A DNA stretch of 64,000 nucleotides. Source: Symsagittifera roscoffensis. Lineage: Eukaryota > Xenacoelomorpha > Acoela > Convolutidae. Shown here piece by piece: positions 50,331-62,238 of this stretch. The stretch covers positions 22,678,509 through 22,742,508 of the forward strand of contig NC_087064.1 in NCBI RefSeq assembly GCF_963678635.1. The letters are read 5' to 3'. The notes beneath the pieces are model-generated. The model made no database searches, had not been told where the DNA came from, and saw only the letters and a program-made list of their open reading frames with translations. How positions within the stretch are numbered: position 1 is the first letter of the stretch; the number at the start of each line of letters is the position of its first letter. A program made the position numbers and the translations under genes.

Positions 50331-51335
50331 CTGTAAAAACAACTAACATTACCTTCGCCAAGCCATGTAATCGTGAGCATCTGTTGATTCAACACCTCGG
50401 CTAAAATTGGATGGATATGGAAAAAAGCATACTTTATTAGGTTGATGCAACTTTTTTGTAAATTATGCGTATGGAGTGGATGGAGGGGGAGGTTTTCACG
50501 GCAAAAGACCGAATGACCAATAATTAGCAACTAATAATTTTAATTTGACCTCTACAAATGTGTCAATCTAATATACATTTTTGCCATTCGGTGCTTATGG
50601 AATGAGTAGCTCCCCTGAGAAATAGTCATGGATAAATTGCCTTGGATCGATTTGTCTCGTGTTTAGCGGGGAATGTTTTATAAGTTGTGAAACTATTTGT
50701 TTTTACTTTTACCTCATTGGTCCGCTCTGAGTGGCCAGATCCCACATGACCGCATAGGCATTCAGCATCACTCTCTGCGAACTGTTTCCTCTACTAAGAG
50801 ACGCAGGCCACCCTCTCATGTAAGCATGTCTGTGTGTATGGTTAGGGATATACTTTTTATGCACACTTTTTTTCATACATGAATAAACAGATTATTGGGC
50901 CAAAGTGGTTTTTCGTTCATGCCTATTTCACTGATATTTCAAAAAATAAATTTAAAGAATGGATGTAACAATTGTTTTTTTAACCAAAACTAGAGAACAT
51001 GAAAAGTATGTTTTCGGAGTTTTCCGACCCCGCCCGACTCGTACCTGGGCATGCTAACAAGATTGTAAACAGCAAGCCAACGGCATACGAAAAGGATCCG
51101 TGAAAAAAAAATTGAATGACTTTCCAATGTATCAGTTTGAAAGTGAATATTTTCATCACCAATGTATCTATTATGTTTGTAGATTTGTACCAGTTTGTTT
51201 AAAAAATTAACCTTCCGAAAACTTATTGGCTTAGAAACAATCAATAAAAAGTCATCACCTTTTGATATAATTTGGAAAATAGAATTATAGTCACAGTACA
51301 GGAAGGGGCACAAAATTTTAAGCTTTCCCATTAAT

Positions 51336-51547
51336 TCAAAATGTGAGGAGATCGAATTTGTCATTAAAAAGTATATCCCTGTTGTACATTAATGGCAAAT
51401 ACTCATCCACGGGAATCATCTGTTTTAGAATTTCAGTGCTTATTAGTTTCCTGGCGCCCTCTAGCGTCAAAAAGTACGCGTAGGTGCACCAGGAATGGCC
51501 GGGTTTGACCAAGTATAAGAGTTCTTGCAATTTACAACTCGTAGCAA
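51336..51547 (-). CDS. GT25 (collagen galactosyltransferase-like) exon
   Basis: The minus-strand frame after ATCGCAG encodes SWCTYAYFLTLEGARKLI and VDEYLPLMYN. These match the GT25 signature in collagen beta-galactosyltransferases (a Tyr/Trp-rich strand, then GARKL, then PVDEFLPxM). The enzymes transfer galactose to hydroxylysine in the ER. The frame closes with TGA at 51336-51338; a GT donor inside the conserved LPLM (after 51388) is the only nearby one. This is either the true splice site, with loss of about 17 usual residues, or the copy is broken here. The acceptor at 51548 could instead be at 51524. Confidence 0.65.
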
Positions 51548-51659
51548 CTGCGATTGAATTGTAGATAAAAATACACAACCCAAAAAAGTGTATCAATCGA
51601 ACAATAATAGGAAAATTTATCAATTATTTAACAATATTTCAACTAACTAGTATTCTTGA

Positions 51660-52261
51660 GGTCATTTCACTAAGCCAAATTGAAAAAATCTAATTACAAG
51701 GTGAAAAGTATTTTTTTCCATTGAGCCATTATCTCATCATTTTTAATTTATTGGTTGCATTGCAAGTAGCACATAATGTTATGATAGAGACTTCATTTTT
51801 TTCTTCAAATTTTTGGTTTAGACAAGTAACCAGATAACGCCAAATGCGAAAAAATTATCTGATTTGAAAACCTTATGCGGAATACAATTGAGTTAACTTA
51901 TGGTGAGCATAGTGGTGAGATGACTAATTCTAATTCTCCGTGATCTAGAGAAAAATCAAAACGGATGAGGTGAATAAATTCAATCAAGCTTTGCTGAACG
52001 TGAGTCTATAAAGTTTAAGAAAATTAGTCAGGAAACTTTCTTTGGGACTTTTTGATTTTTTTGCAATATTATTTATTCCTTAAACTTGGAGAATTAATTT
52101 TGCTTTTCATTTTAGCATACGATTTTGAATTGAATTACCAAAGTAAAACTGCAAAAAATCAACTTGAGTGTGAAAAACTTTTGAGATTTTTTCCGGAAAA
52201 AAAATGAGCAACACGAACCATATAAGTTTGTTTCAAACTGAGCCATTCAAGCTATTGTTTT
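51660..52261. other. Intronic or intergenic DNA, nothing recognised
   Basis: AT-rich sequence between the GT25-like exons with no coding or repeat signal that I can support. Confidence 0.4.
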
Positions 52262-52363
52262 ATGGATGTAAGTATGTATAAATTTATGTATGTATGTATG
52301 TATGTATGTATGTATGTATGTATGTATGTATGTATGTATGTATGTATGTATACATGTATTTAA

Positions 52364-52394
<31 letters not shown>

Positions 52395-52512
52395 TGTACG
52401 TTTTTATGTATGTATATATGTGTGTATGTATGTATGTTTGTATCTATGTGTATATGTATGTAGGTATGTATGTGAGAATGTATCTATGTATATATGTATG
52501 TATTTATGTAGG

Positions 52513-52544
<32 letters not shown>

Positions 52545-52682
52545 AATGTATGTATGTATGTATGTCTGTCTGTATGTATGTATGTATGTATGTGTGTGAA
52601 TGTTTGTATGTATGTATGTGTGTTTGTATGTATGTATGTATGTATGTATGTATTTAAATGTATATATGTAAATATGTATGTA
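52262..52682. repeat. (ATGT)n microsatellite
   Basis: About 420 bp of imperfect ATGT repeats. Apparent long reading frames of Met-Tyr-Val-Cys on either strand are artefacts of the repeat. It directly abuts the MITE-like element at 52704. Confidence 0.97.
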
Positions 52683-52703
52683 CAAAATTGTTATATGTAA
52701 TTT

Positions 52704-53038
52704 GAGGCACTTTTTGAGCTTTTCTAAAGAATTGCGCTCAAAGTCTGGCTTCAACTGATCCGTTTAATTGGTTTTTGAGCGTTTTTTGAACAAAAACTTG
52801 AGCGGTTCGGTTTTTGAACGGTTTATTTACAAATAATTCAAAAATCGCGCAAAATCTAAACAATTTTTGAGTGATTTTTCTAAATAAACCGCACAAAAAT
52901 CTTTCAAATCTAGCGCGATTTCTGTAAGAAAAAACCTTACAATTATCTGTGGGAAAACGCTCGAAAGCTGCTCAAACCGCTCATTTCGAATGATGTTTTT
53001 GATCGCAATTGTCTAAGAAAACGCTCAAAGTGCTCAAG
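52704..53038. mobile_element. MITE-like element with about 38 bp inverted ends
   Basis: TTTGAGGCACTTTTTGAGC at the left is matched in inverse by GCTCAAAGTGCTCAAG at the right, with CAATTG/AATTGCG words also inverted. The interior repeats GAGCGGTTC/CGCTC motifs. No ORF. The target duplication is unclear. Confidence 0.55.
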
Positions 53039-54620
53039 TTTTGTATCAATTTAGGTGCAATTTCTCGACTCGTGGTATCAAAGATTCGTCAATCTTTATT
53101 TAGATTTATATATTTTGAAGAGATCTACCACATATCGGTAAGTTTCTCTCTTAGATGTACACTCACACTGTATCAAGTGTTGCTTAAAGAAAATTTTGAA
53201 ATTAATGTTTTTTGTATTTCTTTGGTACAAACTCCAATTTTTAATGATTTACACCAATGGAGAAATGTTTGAAGTACATTGATCTAGAAGAGAGAACACG
53301 AAATTACTTTGGCTTTTTTCTTGCTTTTAGTTTGCCGTCTTTTGTACCACGACACCCCTCAAACCCTTATTTTTTACGAAAATTGCATGAAAACTTGCAC
53401 GCTTCCTTTCATTTTGCAATATGTTTTTTTTTATTTTACTGAAATTTCGCATAGACCAAATAATTCAAAAGCACGTTAGTTTATTTGAATCTAAAACGCC
53501 GCTTTTTTAGTTGCTAACATGAGACTGATTTTTAGCTACGAGTTGTTTTTAATGCCTGCCTTCTCCAAGACAATTCAGGTCATCTTTTGTGTCTTCATTT
53601 AAAGAGCGTCCTAGGTATCTGAAAAACTAACTTAATAGGGTTTCAATGTTTACCGTAGATGGGATTTCTTTTTGCCAGCGTAAACATTTCAAAACTTTTC
53701 TGTTCTAAAAAAAATTAAGATAGCCAATTGACAGTTGGAAAAAATATCAAACGAAAGGAAAGAGAAAAGGCTCATTTATTGTTTGGAAATATTCAAAAAA
53801 AGTTTTGCCTTTATAGTTTTTTGAATTTCAATAACAATTAATGACTGACATTTTTAGGTTAAAAAACAAATTCAAGAAAACTGGATCAATGGGTAATTTT
53901 TTAAATCCACAGAGAAATTTGAACATGGAAGTCCATTTTCGAAATTAGAAGTCAAATTGCTTCTTAAGACCTTTTGCTGTTTGATAGTGGAGTTTCTTTT
54001 CTTTTCACAAAAAATGAACTGAACTTGAAACAAAATCAAAAAACAAACTGCAAAAATTAAAATTGACAGTGAAAACAATTAGCTGAAAAAATTGAATTGA
54101 ACTCAAATAGGGTATCGATACCAAGATGCAATCAAAAAAGGATATTCTGTTAAACATTAGAGCTTTAAAATTTTCCTAAAAAAAGCATTTCGACTTAACT
54201 ATGAGTCTGAGCTACGCTCCTTGACTCTCAACAACATGGTTCAAAATTTTTAACGCTTCAAAAGAAACTAACTAAAATGTTTTGGCAAGTGGGCGCTACA
54301 AAACTCAACAAATTTCGATTGGAATGGCCACATAAACAGACATTTAAATTTCTTCGGTTTGCAAGCAAAATGCATGTGCTGTTTATTTTTACTACAAAAA
54401 GTCAAAATTTCTGTTATCTGAAGCTTTTCTATATCTTGTTTTTGCAGACCTTATAAGAAATTTAGAAACAAATTTTTATATAATTTGGAAGAGGTTGGCT
54501 TATTAATAACTATTCGCAAGTTGTTATGCTTCTTGTTTAATTTCTGTTTGTCTCTTGTTTTATCAAACTATCACCAATAAGTATCTTTATATAGTGCAAA
54601 CTGTTCAGAAAAAAACTAAC
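53039..54620. other. Probable intron of the GT25-like gene, nothing firm
   Basis: No exon encoding the W-D-L-I-Y segment expected between the 54.7 and 51.4 kb exons could be found. A 68-codon minus-strand frame at 53872-54078 has a signal-peptide-like start but no splice context or homolog. Confidence 0.4.
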
Positions 54621-54824
54621 AGTAACTCTCCTCGTTGACGCATAAATTCTTCTAATGAAGCATTCAAATCGTGATGGAAATTATAAAAGTCAAATTGCTC
54701 CCCATCTATCATGAACTCTGCGTCATCTTCCAGAATGAGAACCAGCTTTAGCTTCTTCTCAATAATCTCAATCCAGATTTGGTAGTGGCTCAAAAAGCAG
54801 CCCACCTCTCCCCATTTCATAGGT
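54621..54824 (-). CDS. GT25 (collagen galactosyltransferase-like) exon
   Basis: The minus-strand frame encodes PMKWGEVGCFLSHYQIWIEI and LVLILEDDAEF, the most conserved block of family 25 glycosyltransferases: the G-E-V-G-C-x-L-S-H motif and the E-D-D acidic metal/donor-binding motif. The acceptor is GATTAG before ACC (54825-54826 on plus); the donor is ACT/GTTAGT at 54621. The exon ends in a different phase from the next recognised exon, so an exon is missing between them. N-terminal exons should lie at higher coordinates but are not visible before the BEL/Pao element. The symbol COLGALT is not used because orthology is unproven. Confidence 0.8.
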
Positions 54825-55787
54825 CTAATCATCAACAGTATTTAAGACATCACATGAGCTTTCAAATGCGCTTTTAGAGCTTTTATTATGAAACTAATTT
54901 ATTAATAAATAAAGTTCCGACTATAATCACAGAACAAGGATAAATGAAAAATGACCAAAATCGTGAAGTAAAAAGATACCACCAAGTAGCCAAGACGACA
55001 GTTTAATCTTCACGTTGTATCTGTGTTCTGTTCTTATTTCTAAAAGTTAAAGTTTGTGTCCTTTTATGGAAAATTTAGTCTAAAAAAGTTCTTATATTTT
55101 CAATTGGCAAAGGTCATTAGTTAGATTTTGCATAAATAAAGATCTCCAAAAACAATATTAAGCTTGTTTTTTTAAATGAAGACAAGCGAATAAGAATTTT
55201 TTTTACTTTGACAGCTTTTAAGCAAAAAGTGGCCATTTTGGCAAATTTTGATGGAAAAAATTTACCTCCAGTTTTTGCTGTCAGTGATTTGTCAATGCTT
55301 TTCACTTTTTGCTGATTTTTTAGTTTCTTTTTTTTTCCTTAAAGTTGCCCTATTGAAAAAACAACTTGGTCATAAACCTATAGTTTTTGATTTAAAAACA
55401 ACCACGCCTACAAAAAAGTAATGCAGATGTTGAACCTTGGAATCAATGTTCAACATTTTGCAGTGAGTAGGAATAGCTTAAGATAAGGCAATAACTGAAG
55501 AATTTACATATTTTGAATTAAATCAGTTGTTCCTTGAGTGAAAAATGTGGTCCAATCAAAAATCGATTTCGGTCTCAGCTCACTGAGAAATATTTTGATA
55601 CGTCACAATTGCTCTTTAAGTTAACAGAAGAAAGAATTAACTGGCTTACGCTTCATATCTGTGGCTAGAAAAACACCAAAAACATCATCAGGCATCTGGT
55701 CAAAAATTTTATTGGTCGTAAGAAAACAGAGAGATTGATTTTTTGAGATTTTTTTTTAGCTGATTGACTTTTTATTGCATAAAGTAT
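54825..55787. other. No gene recognised
   Basis: AT-rich. On the minus strand 55640-55720 there is a short open stretch ending in a good GTAAGC donor, but it lacks an acceptor and does not match GT25 N-terminal motifs. Confidence 0.4.
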
Positions 55788-56060
55788 CTCAATGTCATTG
55801 GCGAAATCTCAATGTCATTGGCGAAAACAATATCAAAAAACACTTCTAAGTTTCCCAGAGACAATATTTAAATAAATAAAATTGTTTCAAGAGACCAAAA
55901 ACAATTTTGAGAGATTGATTTTGCCATTGGCGAAAACTTTTTCTCAATGCCATTGGCGAAATCTCAATGTCATTGGCGAAAACAATATCAAAAAACACTT
56001 CTAAGTTTCCCAGAGACAATATTTAAATAAATAAAATTGTTTCAAGAGACCAAAAACAAT
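55788..56060. repeat. 155 bp tandem duplication with CATTGGCGAAA words
   Basis: AATCTCAATGTCATTGGCG begins at 55805 and again at 55960, followed by about 97 bp that are the same in both copies through ACCAAAAACAAT. The word CATTGGCGAAA recurs about six times in different contexts. Confidence 0.9.
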
Positions 56061-56381
56061 GTTTTACAATTACGCTATATTTTTCCCAAAATGATTCTAC
56101 AATGCTGAATAAAACTGCTTCCGTTTCAACTTCAAACTTTTTACCAAGAATTTTTCCGAATAAAAACTTCGGGTCTATTGTTCTAAAAAACATTAAGAGA
56201 AGAAATATATCGACGATGTGTTTTTCGATTCCTTCCCGGATTTGTGGCGGAAATGGCTATTTGATATGGCCAATTGAGAGAAGTAGGATAAAAATCAGTA
56301 TTTTTGAACAATTTAAAAGGCGCTAGTTGGTTGATAGTTTTTGTTACTTCCATGATTTTTATGGAGGAGCACCATTATGAG

Positions 56382-56578
56382 GCCAATTTGTGCACTGGAT
56401 AGGCGCACATTTTTGCGCCAGTATGTTCTTGGACTCCAGAGACAAATCTCTGAACATGTTGAAACTTTGTCGGAACAATCAAAGAGAATGAAAGAACAAA
56501 AGACGACAAAAGGAGCGCCCTTGTCGCGGAATCTGCTTACAATTCCAAAATTGCACAGTTTGGCCTCACAATGACTTT
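56382..56578 (+). repeat. Dispersed repeat related to 24160-24350
   Basis: TGTGCACTGGATAGGCGCAC and AATCAAAGAGAATGAAA followed by a GAGCGCCCTTGTCGCGGAAT word match 24160-24340, and the first part also matches 22560-22630. The copy lies outside the tandem duplication, so this is a multi-copy family. Confidence 0.65.
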
Positions 56579-57532
56579 AGTTTGACATATTTTCAAGTTC
56601 AAACTTCTTCAACCGAAAACTGTCTCCTTAGTTTGAGCTTTTTTTGTCTCTTTTGTTTTGAGAGGAAAAACTTGTTGAAAAAATCTGTGTTCAAGCTATT
56701 TGGTATATTTATTAAGGTTTTTTGCGTTTCTTACATTTTATAACAACATAAATAGAACTGCAAATTAAATTTATCTGAGCCTTTATCAAATTCTGCGATT
56801 GCGTTTTCTATTTCTGAAGTTCTCTATGTTCTGCAGTTCAAGAGAACTTGATCTTCAATCATAACCACTGTTCGAATTTTTTGCAACTCGTTTTTCAAAA
56901 TTTGGTTTGATTTTAGACAAAAAAGTAAGACCAATCTGGTTTAATTCTTAACAGGTTTAATATCTGCAATCTTCGGGCCCAAAATTTTACCTCAAAAGAT
57001 ATCAATTTTAGTTTTGTTCAGTCATTCAAAAAGTACTCTTAACCTATATGTTCATATACAGACAAAACTATACCACTGCAAATTGCTTGTGTAGACCAAC
57101 AAATCTTAAGAGAGATGTATCTCGAAAAGTGGGTGCTGTTTCCACCTGTGTTCGGTCTGTGGTGGGTCGGTCGAGTATATCGTCGGTCTGTAGATTGGCT
57201 GTATGTATCTCGATTGAGAACACGATTGTTTAATATATATATATATTTTTCTTTCAAGAATAATCGAAAATCATTAAGAGGAAACAACGGAATAATATCA
57301 TTTTCGGAACAAAATTATCAAGTTTTAAACGATATCGAAATCGAAAGCGACTTTATTGTCACTACTTTTGCCAATAAGTGGGAATTTTCACGCTTGCCAG
57401 AAGTTAGAAGTCAATTCTGGCCAAAGTCTAATTAAGTTCATGTCCAGAACATCATTTAAAAACAAGTTTGACTTAGGAACAATTTTTATCCGGTTCAAAT
57501 CAAGTGTATTCCCAGTTTTTTAGTAGTAAATA

Positions 57533-57606
57533 CTTGGAATGATCGGGATTCGAACCGGAGACCGTTCGGTTTCAGGTCAAGTACGTTACCGCTAGACTAG
57601 CTGGTC
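57533..57606 (-). repeat. Degenerate tRNA-like sequence (tRNA-derived SINE or pseudogene)
   Basis: On the minus strand TAGTCTAGCGG is a perfect A box and GGTTCGAATCC a perfect B box at normal spacing. The acceptor arms do not pair and the T stem has a mismatch, so this is unlikely to be a functional tRNA. It lies 22 bp beyond the BEL/Pao integrase stop. Confidence 0.6.
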
Positions 57607-57628
57607 TTGATATGCTTTCATTTTAGTT

Positions 57629-58753
57629 TCAATCTTGAACATCCTCGGGCCCCAACGGAGCAAGAACTGGGGCGAGTTTAACAAGAGGTCGGGTTAAATC
57701 TCCTGTTGCGGTTTTAAGGAATGCGGAACGGGCGGTAGCGTCTTTGCCATAGTTAAGCGTTTTAACGCGAGCGAGAGGGTAGTAACCACGCGGGCTACTA
57801 TCCTCGACGATCCAAACAAGATCTCCTGCTTTGAGTTCTTTTTCGGTAGGGGTGTGCCATTTACGGCGTTTGTTGAGAGTCGGAACGTACTCGCGTAGCC
57901 ATCTAGTCCAGATGGCGTTAGCGTATCCTTGTGCGCGAAGATAACGCTTTCGATGATCGAAATGTTCGTCCGTCGCAATCGACGGGAAACTAACTGAGCG
58001 CTGGCCTATCAAGAAGTGATTTGGCGTTAAAGCCTCAATCTCGTTCGGGTAACTGCTTACCGCTGTAAGTGGACGCGCTTTGAGGGACTGTTCCACCAGA
58101 CAAAATGTGGTCTGGAGTACCTCGTCGGTTAATTTACGGGGTGTGAGGATGGAGTAGAAAACTCTCTTGCAACTACGTACAAGACTTTCCCAAGAGCCAC
58201 CATGATGTGGTGAAGATGGTGGGTTATACTTCCATTCGATGCCTTTGTGGACAAGGAGAGCGGGCGCAAGATCATTCCATGCTCGAGTACACAGAAGAAG
58301 CTCTTTCTCTGCACCGACAAAGTTTGTACCATTATCGGACCAAATTTTCGATGGAGTTCCTCGCCTAGCGATGAATCGTTCTACTCCCATGACACAGGAG
58401 CTTGAATCCATTGATAGTACGACTTCAATATGGATGGATCTAGTGGTCAAACAAGTGAACAAAAACGCCCAACTTTTCTCCGAACTCCTACGGATTGTTA
58501 CGTGAAAGGGTCCGAAGTAATCGGCTCCGCAATTGTTGAAGGGCGCTTGGCGGTATCCAAGACGCTCAATTGGCAGATCAGACATGAAAGGGGTGATAGT
58601 TTTCAACTTTCGCTTTCGGCAGTTTTTACAATTAAGTTCAATGTTACGGAGCAATGATCTTAATTTTAAGATTGCATATTCTATCTGGATGAGAAATCGT
58701 AGGTAGTCAATTGACTGATGCTCATGTTTGTTGTGTTGATGAGCCACAAACAA
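57629..58753 (-). pseudogene. BEL/Pao integrase
   Basis: 374 codons. The frame starts within the zinc-binding region (VAHQHNKHEH, then CKNCRKRK). The catalytic core has GADYFGPF (first Asp), IWSDNGTNFVGA (second Asp) and HHGGSWESLVRS (Glu), so the DDE triad is present. A C-terminal domain with GDLVWIVEDSSPRG follows (DUF5641-like). The frame is intact to its stop, but the element upstream is broken. Confidence 0.9.
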
Positions 58754-58758
58754 TTTGA

Positions 58759-59238
58759 CTAATGGATGACGGCCATCAAGTATGATGGGATATTTATTTT
58801 TAAATTCGAGTTCAGAGAGACGACTAATGTTCCACGGAAATGATTAAATTTAGGATTTAATCGGAGGATGAATGCTACTACGCGCAATAATTTGAGAAAC
58901 GAGCTGTAACGTTTCCACTTAATTACGGGTTCAGGGACTGACGGATTGATTACAAAATTAGTGGCAGTATCGATGACATCATCGATAGGACCTTTTAATT
59001 TTATTTTTGTCATCACATCGACATTTGGCCGAAAGGGCCAATCACTGGTTCTGAGGAAGCTGGGACCTTGAGTCCAGCTGCTGTCTTTCAAGGCTTCAGC
59101 GGCAATACCTCGAGTGGCAGTATCAGCTGGGTTGTTTTCAGTATCTACGTGATACTATTCGTCGACAGTGGTAACTTCCAGTATTTCGCCTACTCGATTA
59201 GCGACAAATACTGGCTGCTTTGCAGTCAAATGGAGCCA
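58759..59238 (-). pseudogene. BEL/Pao RNase H end and RH-IN linker
   Basis: Between 59238 and 59092 the RNase H continuation carries two in-frame stops. From 59091 an open frame of 110 codons begins; DSSWTQGPSFLRTSDWPF is the G-P-x-F-L-x-W-P linker typical of BEL elements. A frameshift near 58.78 kb precedes the integrase zinc region. Confidence 0.75.
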
Positions 59239-60486
59239 TTATAGCACAGTGGTGCTGTCAGTCCATATAAAGACATCATTTATAGGGATCGAAAATGCTT
59301 TCATGATATCTATTTTGAGGCGTGTAGCAAGCAAAGAAGCTTGCAGCTCTAACTTTGGGATGGAAATAGCCTTCATTGGTGCTACGCGGGCTTTACCCAG
59401 AATGAAGGCGAGTTTTGTCTCATGTGTGTCAATAATGCGCGCACGGAGAATACCAACTGCACAGAAGACTTCCTGTGAACTGTAACCAAACATATGGAGT
59501 TCAATTTTGTCAACTGCGGATGGAAAGTAGCATCTCGGTATGATCAGTTGACCCAGGATGGGTAGACCAGACCGCCATTCGAGGAATTTGGCATTCAAGT
59601 CGAAAGGAAGTGGGTTATCCCATTGTTGACCACTGATTCTCCAAATCTCTTTAAGAAGTAGTCGGGCTCTGACAGTGTACGGAGCGACTAACCCAATAGG
59701 GTCGAAAACTGAAGAGACAAAACTTAGAACTGTACGTTGGGTAACAGTATCCTTCAGTTCTCTGTTTACACCTCGACTAACTACCAAGGTATCGAGAACG
59801 TGATCCCATTTCAAACCTGGAACATGCGATTCTTGACCTTCCTTACTTAGAATCTCCTTAACTTGACTTAAATTGTCGCTTGACGTACATAACTCTTTCT
59901 GAATCTCTTTGACATCGCTCACGAATTTTGTCAACTTAAATCCTCCTAACTTAAGTAGTTCTACAAAGTCCTTACTTAATTTTAATGCCTGTTCAAGTTC
60001 GGGAAACGAATCAAGATAATCGTCCATGTAGAATTTTTGCATCACGGCTGACGCTGCGTCGGGGAACAAGACTTGATTGTCGCGAGCTGTCTTTTGAAGA
60101 GCAAAATTAGCACATAAGGGCGAGTCACGAGCTCCGAAAATGTGTCGCGTGTAATGATACGTTACCACATCGGTTGTGGGATCCTCCCACCACAGAAAAA
60201 AACGAAGTGACAGTTGGTCGATTGGGAGAACACCAACCTGAAGGAACATGCCTTCAATATCAGCTGATACTGCATGTTGATGTTGACGGAATCTCATTAG
60301 GACGGCCAGCAGACTCTGAAGCAAATCTGGGCCAACCAAAAGAGCTTCATTAAGTGATGATCCATGAAATTTGGCTGCACCATTTAGGACGCGGCGGACT
60401 TTTCCGGGTTTATTTGGATTAATCACGGGGTGATGAGGAAGATACCATTCCCTAGCGGAACAATTTTTGCAGTCATGTGTATTCAC
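59239..60486 (-). pseudogene. BEL/Pao reverse transcriptase and RNase H start
   Basis: 415 codons. [20 protein letters not shown] and [13 protein letters not shown] carry the first catalytic Asp; [11 protein letters not shown] is the YMDD box. The RNase H segment ends at WTDSTTVL, after which an in-frame stop interrupts the conserved continuation. Confidence 0.9.
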
Positions 60487-61010
60487 TTTGATGACTTAAC
60501 CTTTGTCAAACTCTTCTTGATTTTTTTTGCGTATAAAGCCCTGAGGTTTGTGTCTTTGTCTAAACGTTTTTCCATAGATTTAAGTTGTGCTAAGGCGGAG
60601 TAGTAGTTGTTGGGCAACTGTGAGTGGTCTTCGGCCCAAAGCATCCCAACGGCGTATCTATCACCATCATGTTTAGTTGATGCTTCTAAAATTTTATACG
60701 GCCTTTTATCGTCTGACGATCGGGCATCTACTTGTTTATACGTACCGTATGATTCAAGTTCGTAGCAGGATTTGACCTGCTCTACCAAACTTACATCTTC
60801 GATGTTACAATGCAAGCATGTTGAGATCAGGCCGGTGGAGGCAGGGAGTGGACCACTTAAGACCCATACAATTGGGAGGCGAACTTCGAAAGGTGATTTT
60901 TGGCTTTTATCCTGGCAGTATTCCAGAGGACAAATGTACTCATAAACATCTTGACCTAAAATCATTTCGACATCAGCGTACCGAAATTCGACTGAATCAA
61001 TTGGTTCCAA
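60483..61010 (-). pseudogene. BEL/Pao protease-to-RT linker
   Basis: 175 codons. EMILGQDVYEY and PIVWVLSGP are the protease C-terminal signature; RYAVGMLWAEDHSQLPNNYY is the conserved lead into BEL reverse transcriptase. A frameshift near 60.48 kb follows. Confidence 0.75.
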
Positions 61011-61531
61011 GTGAGAGTATTTCCTTGCAACCTACGAACTTTAATTATATCTGAACCTATGTAAATGTTGTTTTTTACAAATGCACAAACGGTGAACGAA
61101 ATATCTGGATCAAATTCAGAAGAAACGTTCAAATCAACTTGTTCTGAAGTAATATCTTCGGAACAATTGGCGCCATTGACAGTCAAATCAATTTTCCTAC
61201 CTGTCAGATTGAGTCTGCGAGCGAGTTCAGGTGAATTACAAGAGTGACTGCAAGCTGTGTCACATAACACAAGTGCGGTGGTTTCAGAGTCATTTGATGA
61301 TAATGTGAGATTTATAAGTGGCATCAGTCCTTTTAGATTCATAAGGGATGTCCCACAAGTATTGTTTTGCGTCGTGGGTCTAAATGGAGTTTGATCTGCG
61401 GGATTGGCTGCAGTTGTGTGCGGTGCATAACCAGATTGGTTATTTGTAGGGAAAACGCGTTCTGCGCCGTGCAGTAACACATTATGAGTGCTCTTGCACT
61501 GTGGTTTATGCAAGTTTTGGTCTTGGGACAT
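60962..61531 (-). pseudogene. BEL/Pao aspartic protease region
   Basis: 189 codons, overlapping the Gag frame in a different phase. VLCDTACSHSCNS contains the D-T-A active-site triplet in the setting typical of BEL proteases (DUF1758-like). The frame shifts near 61.0 kb into the next ORF. Confidence 0.75.
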
Positions 61532-62238
61532 TTCCTAAACATGTGATTTCCTTGAAAACAAGAAAAGCAAAGCTTATTTTCAGCGCAAAATTTAGCACGC
61601 TGTGTTGGAGTTTCTTCTTTAAAAACGCTACATTTAAAAATTGATTGCTTGCCTTTACAAACTAAACATGGACTATATTGAATATTTGCGTCAAACTTAG
61701 CTTGCGAGTTTGCGGCAAACATTTTAACATTGGTTTTTGTTCGAACCGAATTATCCTGATTTCTATTGTAATTTGATGAAGGACGCATATGTTCATGCGC
61801 TTCAGCTTTATCCTCCAGCCAATGATTGAAATCAATTAAAGACGGAGCATACAAACTCCGTTTTACGGTGTGGAACGACCAAGACTCTTTCATATTAGGT
61901 GGGAGCTTCTCTATTGGTTTATCGAGAAGTGTTGCACTTTCAAGGTCTGCGTTGTAATGTAAAGATTTGAACACTCCAACTATGCTTGCTATCATGGATG
62001 CAAAACTTATGATGCTGTCGGAACTATGCATCTTAACGGGCGGTGAATTATAAAGTTTGTCCAGATATGCACGTATTATTATTTGAGGTTGGCCAAATTT
62101 TCTCTCAAGTTTCATGAGAGCATCTTTGTACATCTTACCACTATAGGCAAACTCAGCTATAGCAGTCTCAGCTTTATCTTTGACTAATGATTTAAGGTAG
62201 TACAGCTTAACATCATCTGACAAGTTTTGAGAGTCCAC
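61339..62238 (-). pseudogene. BEL/Pao gag, C-terminal part with zinc knuckles
   Basis: 299 codons. The start (VKLYYLKSLVKDKAETAI) is typical of the BEL Gag capsid region. Cysteine/histidine knuckles follow near residues 190-245, including CLVCKGKQSIFKCSVF and CFSCFQGNHMFRKC. A few codons upstream the frame is broken by stops and a shift near 62.3 kb, separating it from the N-terminal part. Confidence 0.8.

Noticed and set aside
52294-52754. Several long open frames of repeating Met-Tyr-Val-Cys or Ile-His-Thr on both strands
   Set aside because: They are the unavoidable translation of the ATGT microsatellite.
53872-54078. 68-codon minus-strand frame with a signal-peptide-like start
   Set aside because: T-rich intronic DNA often yields hydrophobic starts; no splice site, homolog or downstream domain.
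55640-55720. Possible GT25 N-terminal exon on the minus strand with a GTAAGC donor
   Set aside because: No acceptor upstream and the translated segment lacks the R-R-P-D-R-type motif expected for GT25.
57533-57606. Functional tRNA gene with a GAA-like anticodon
   Set aside because: Acceptor stem and anticodon stem do not pair and the T stem has a mismatch, so only a tRNA-derived relic is supported.
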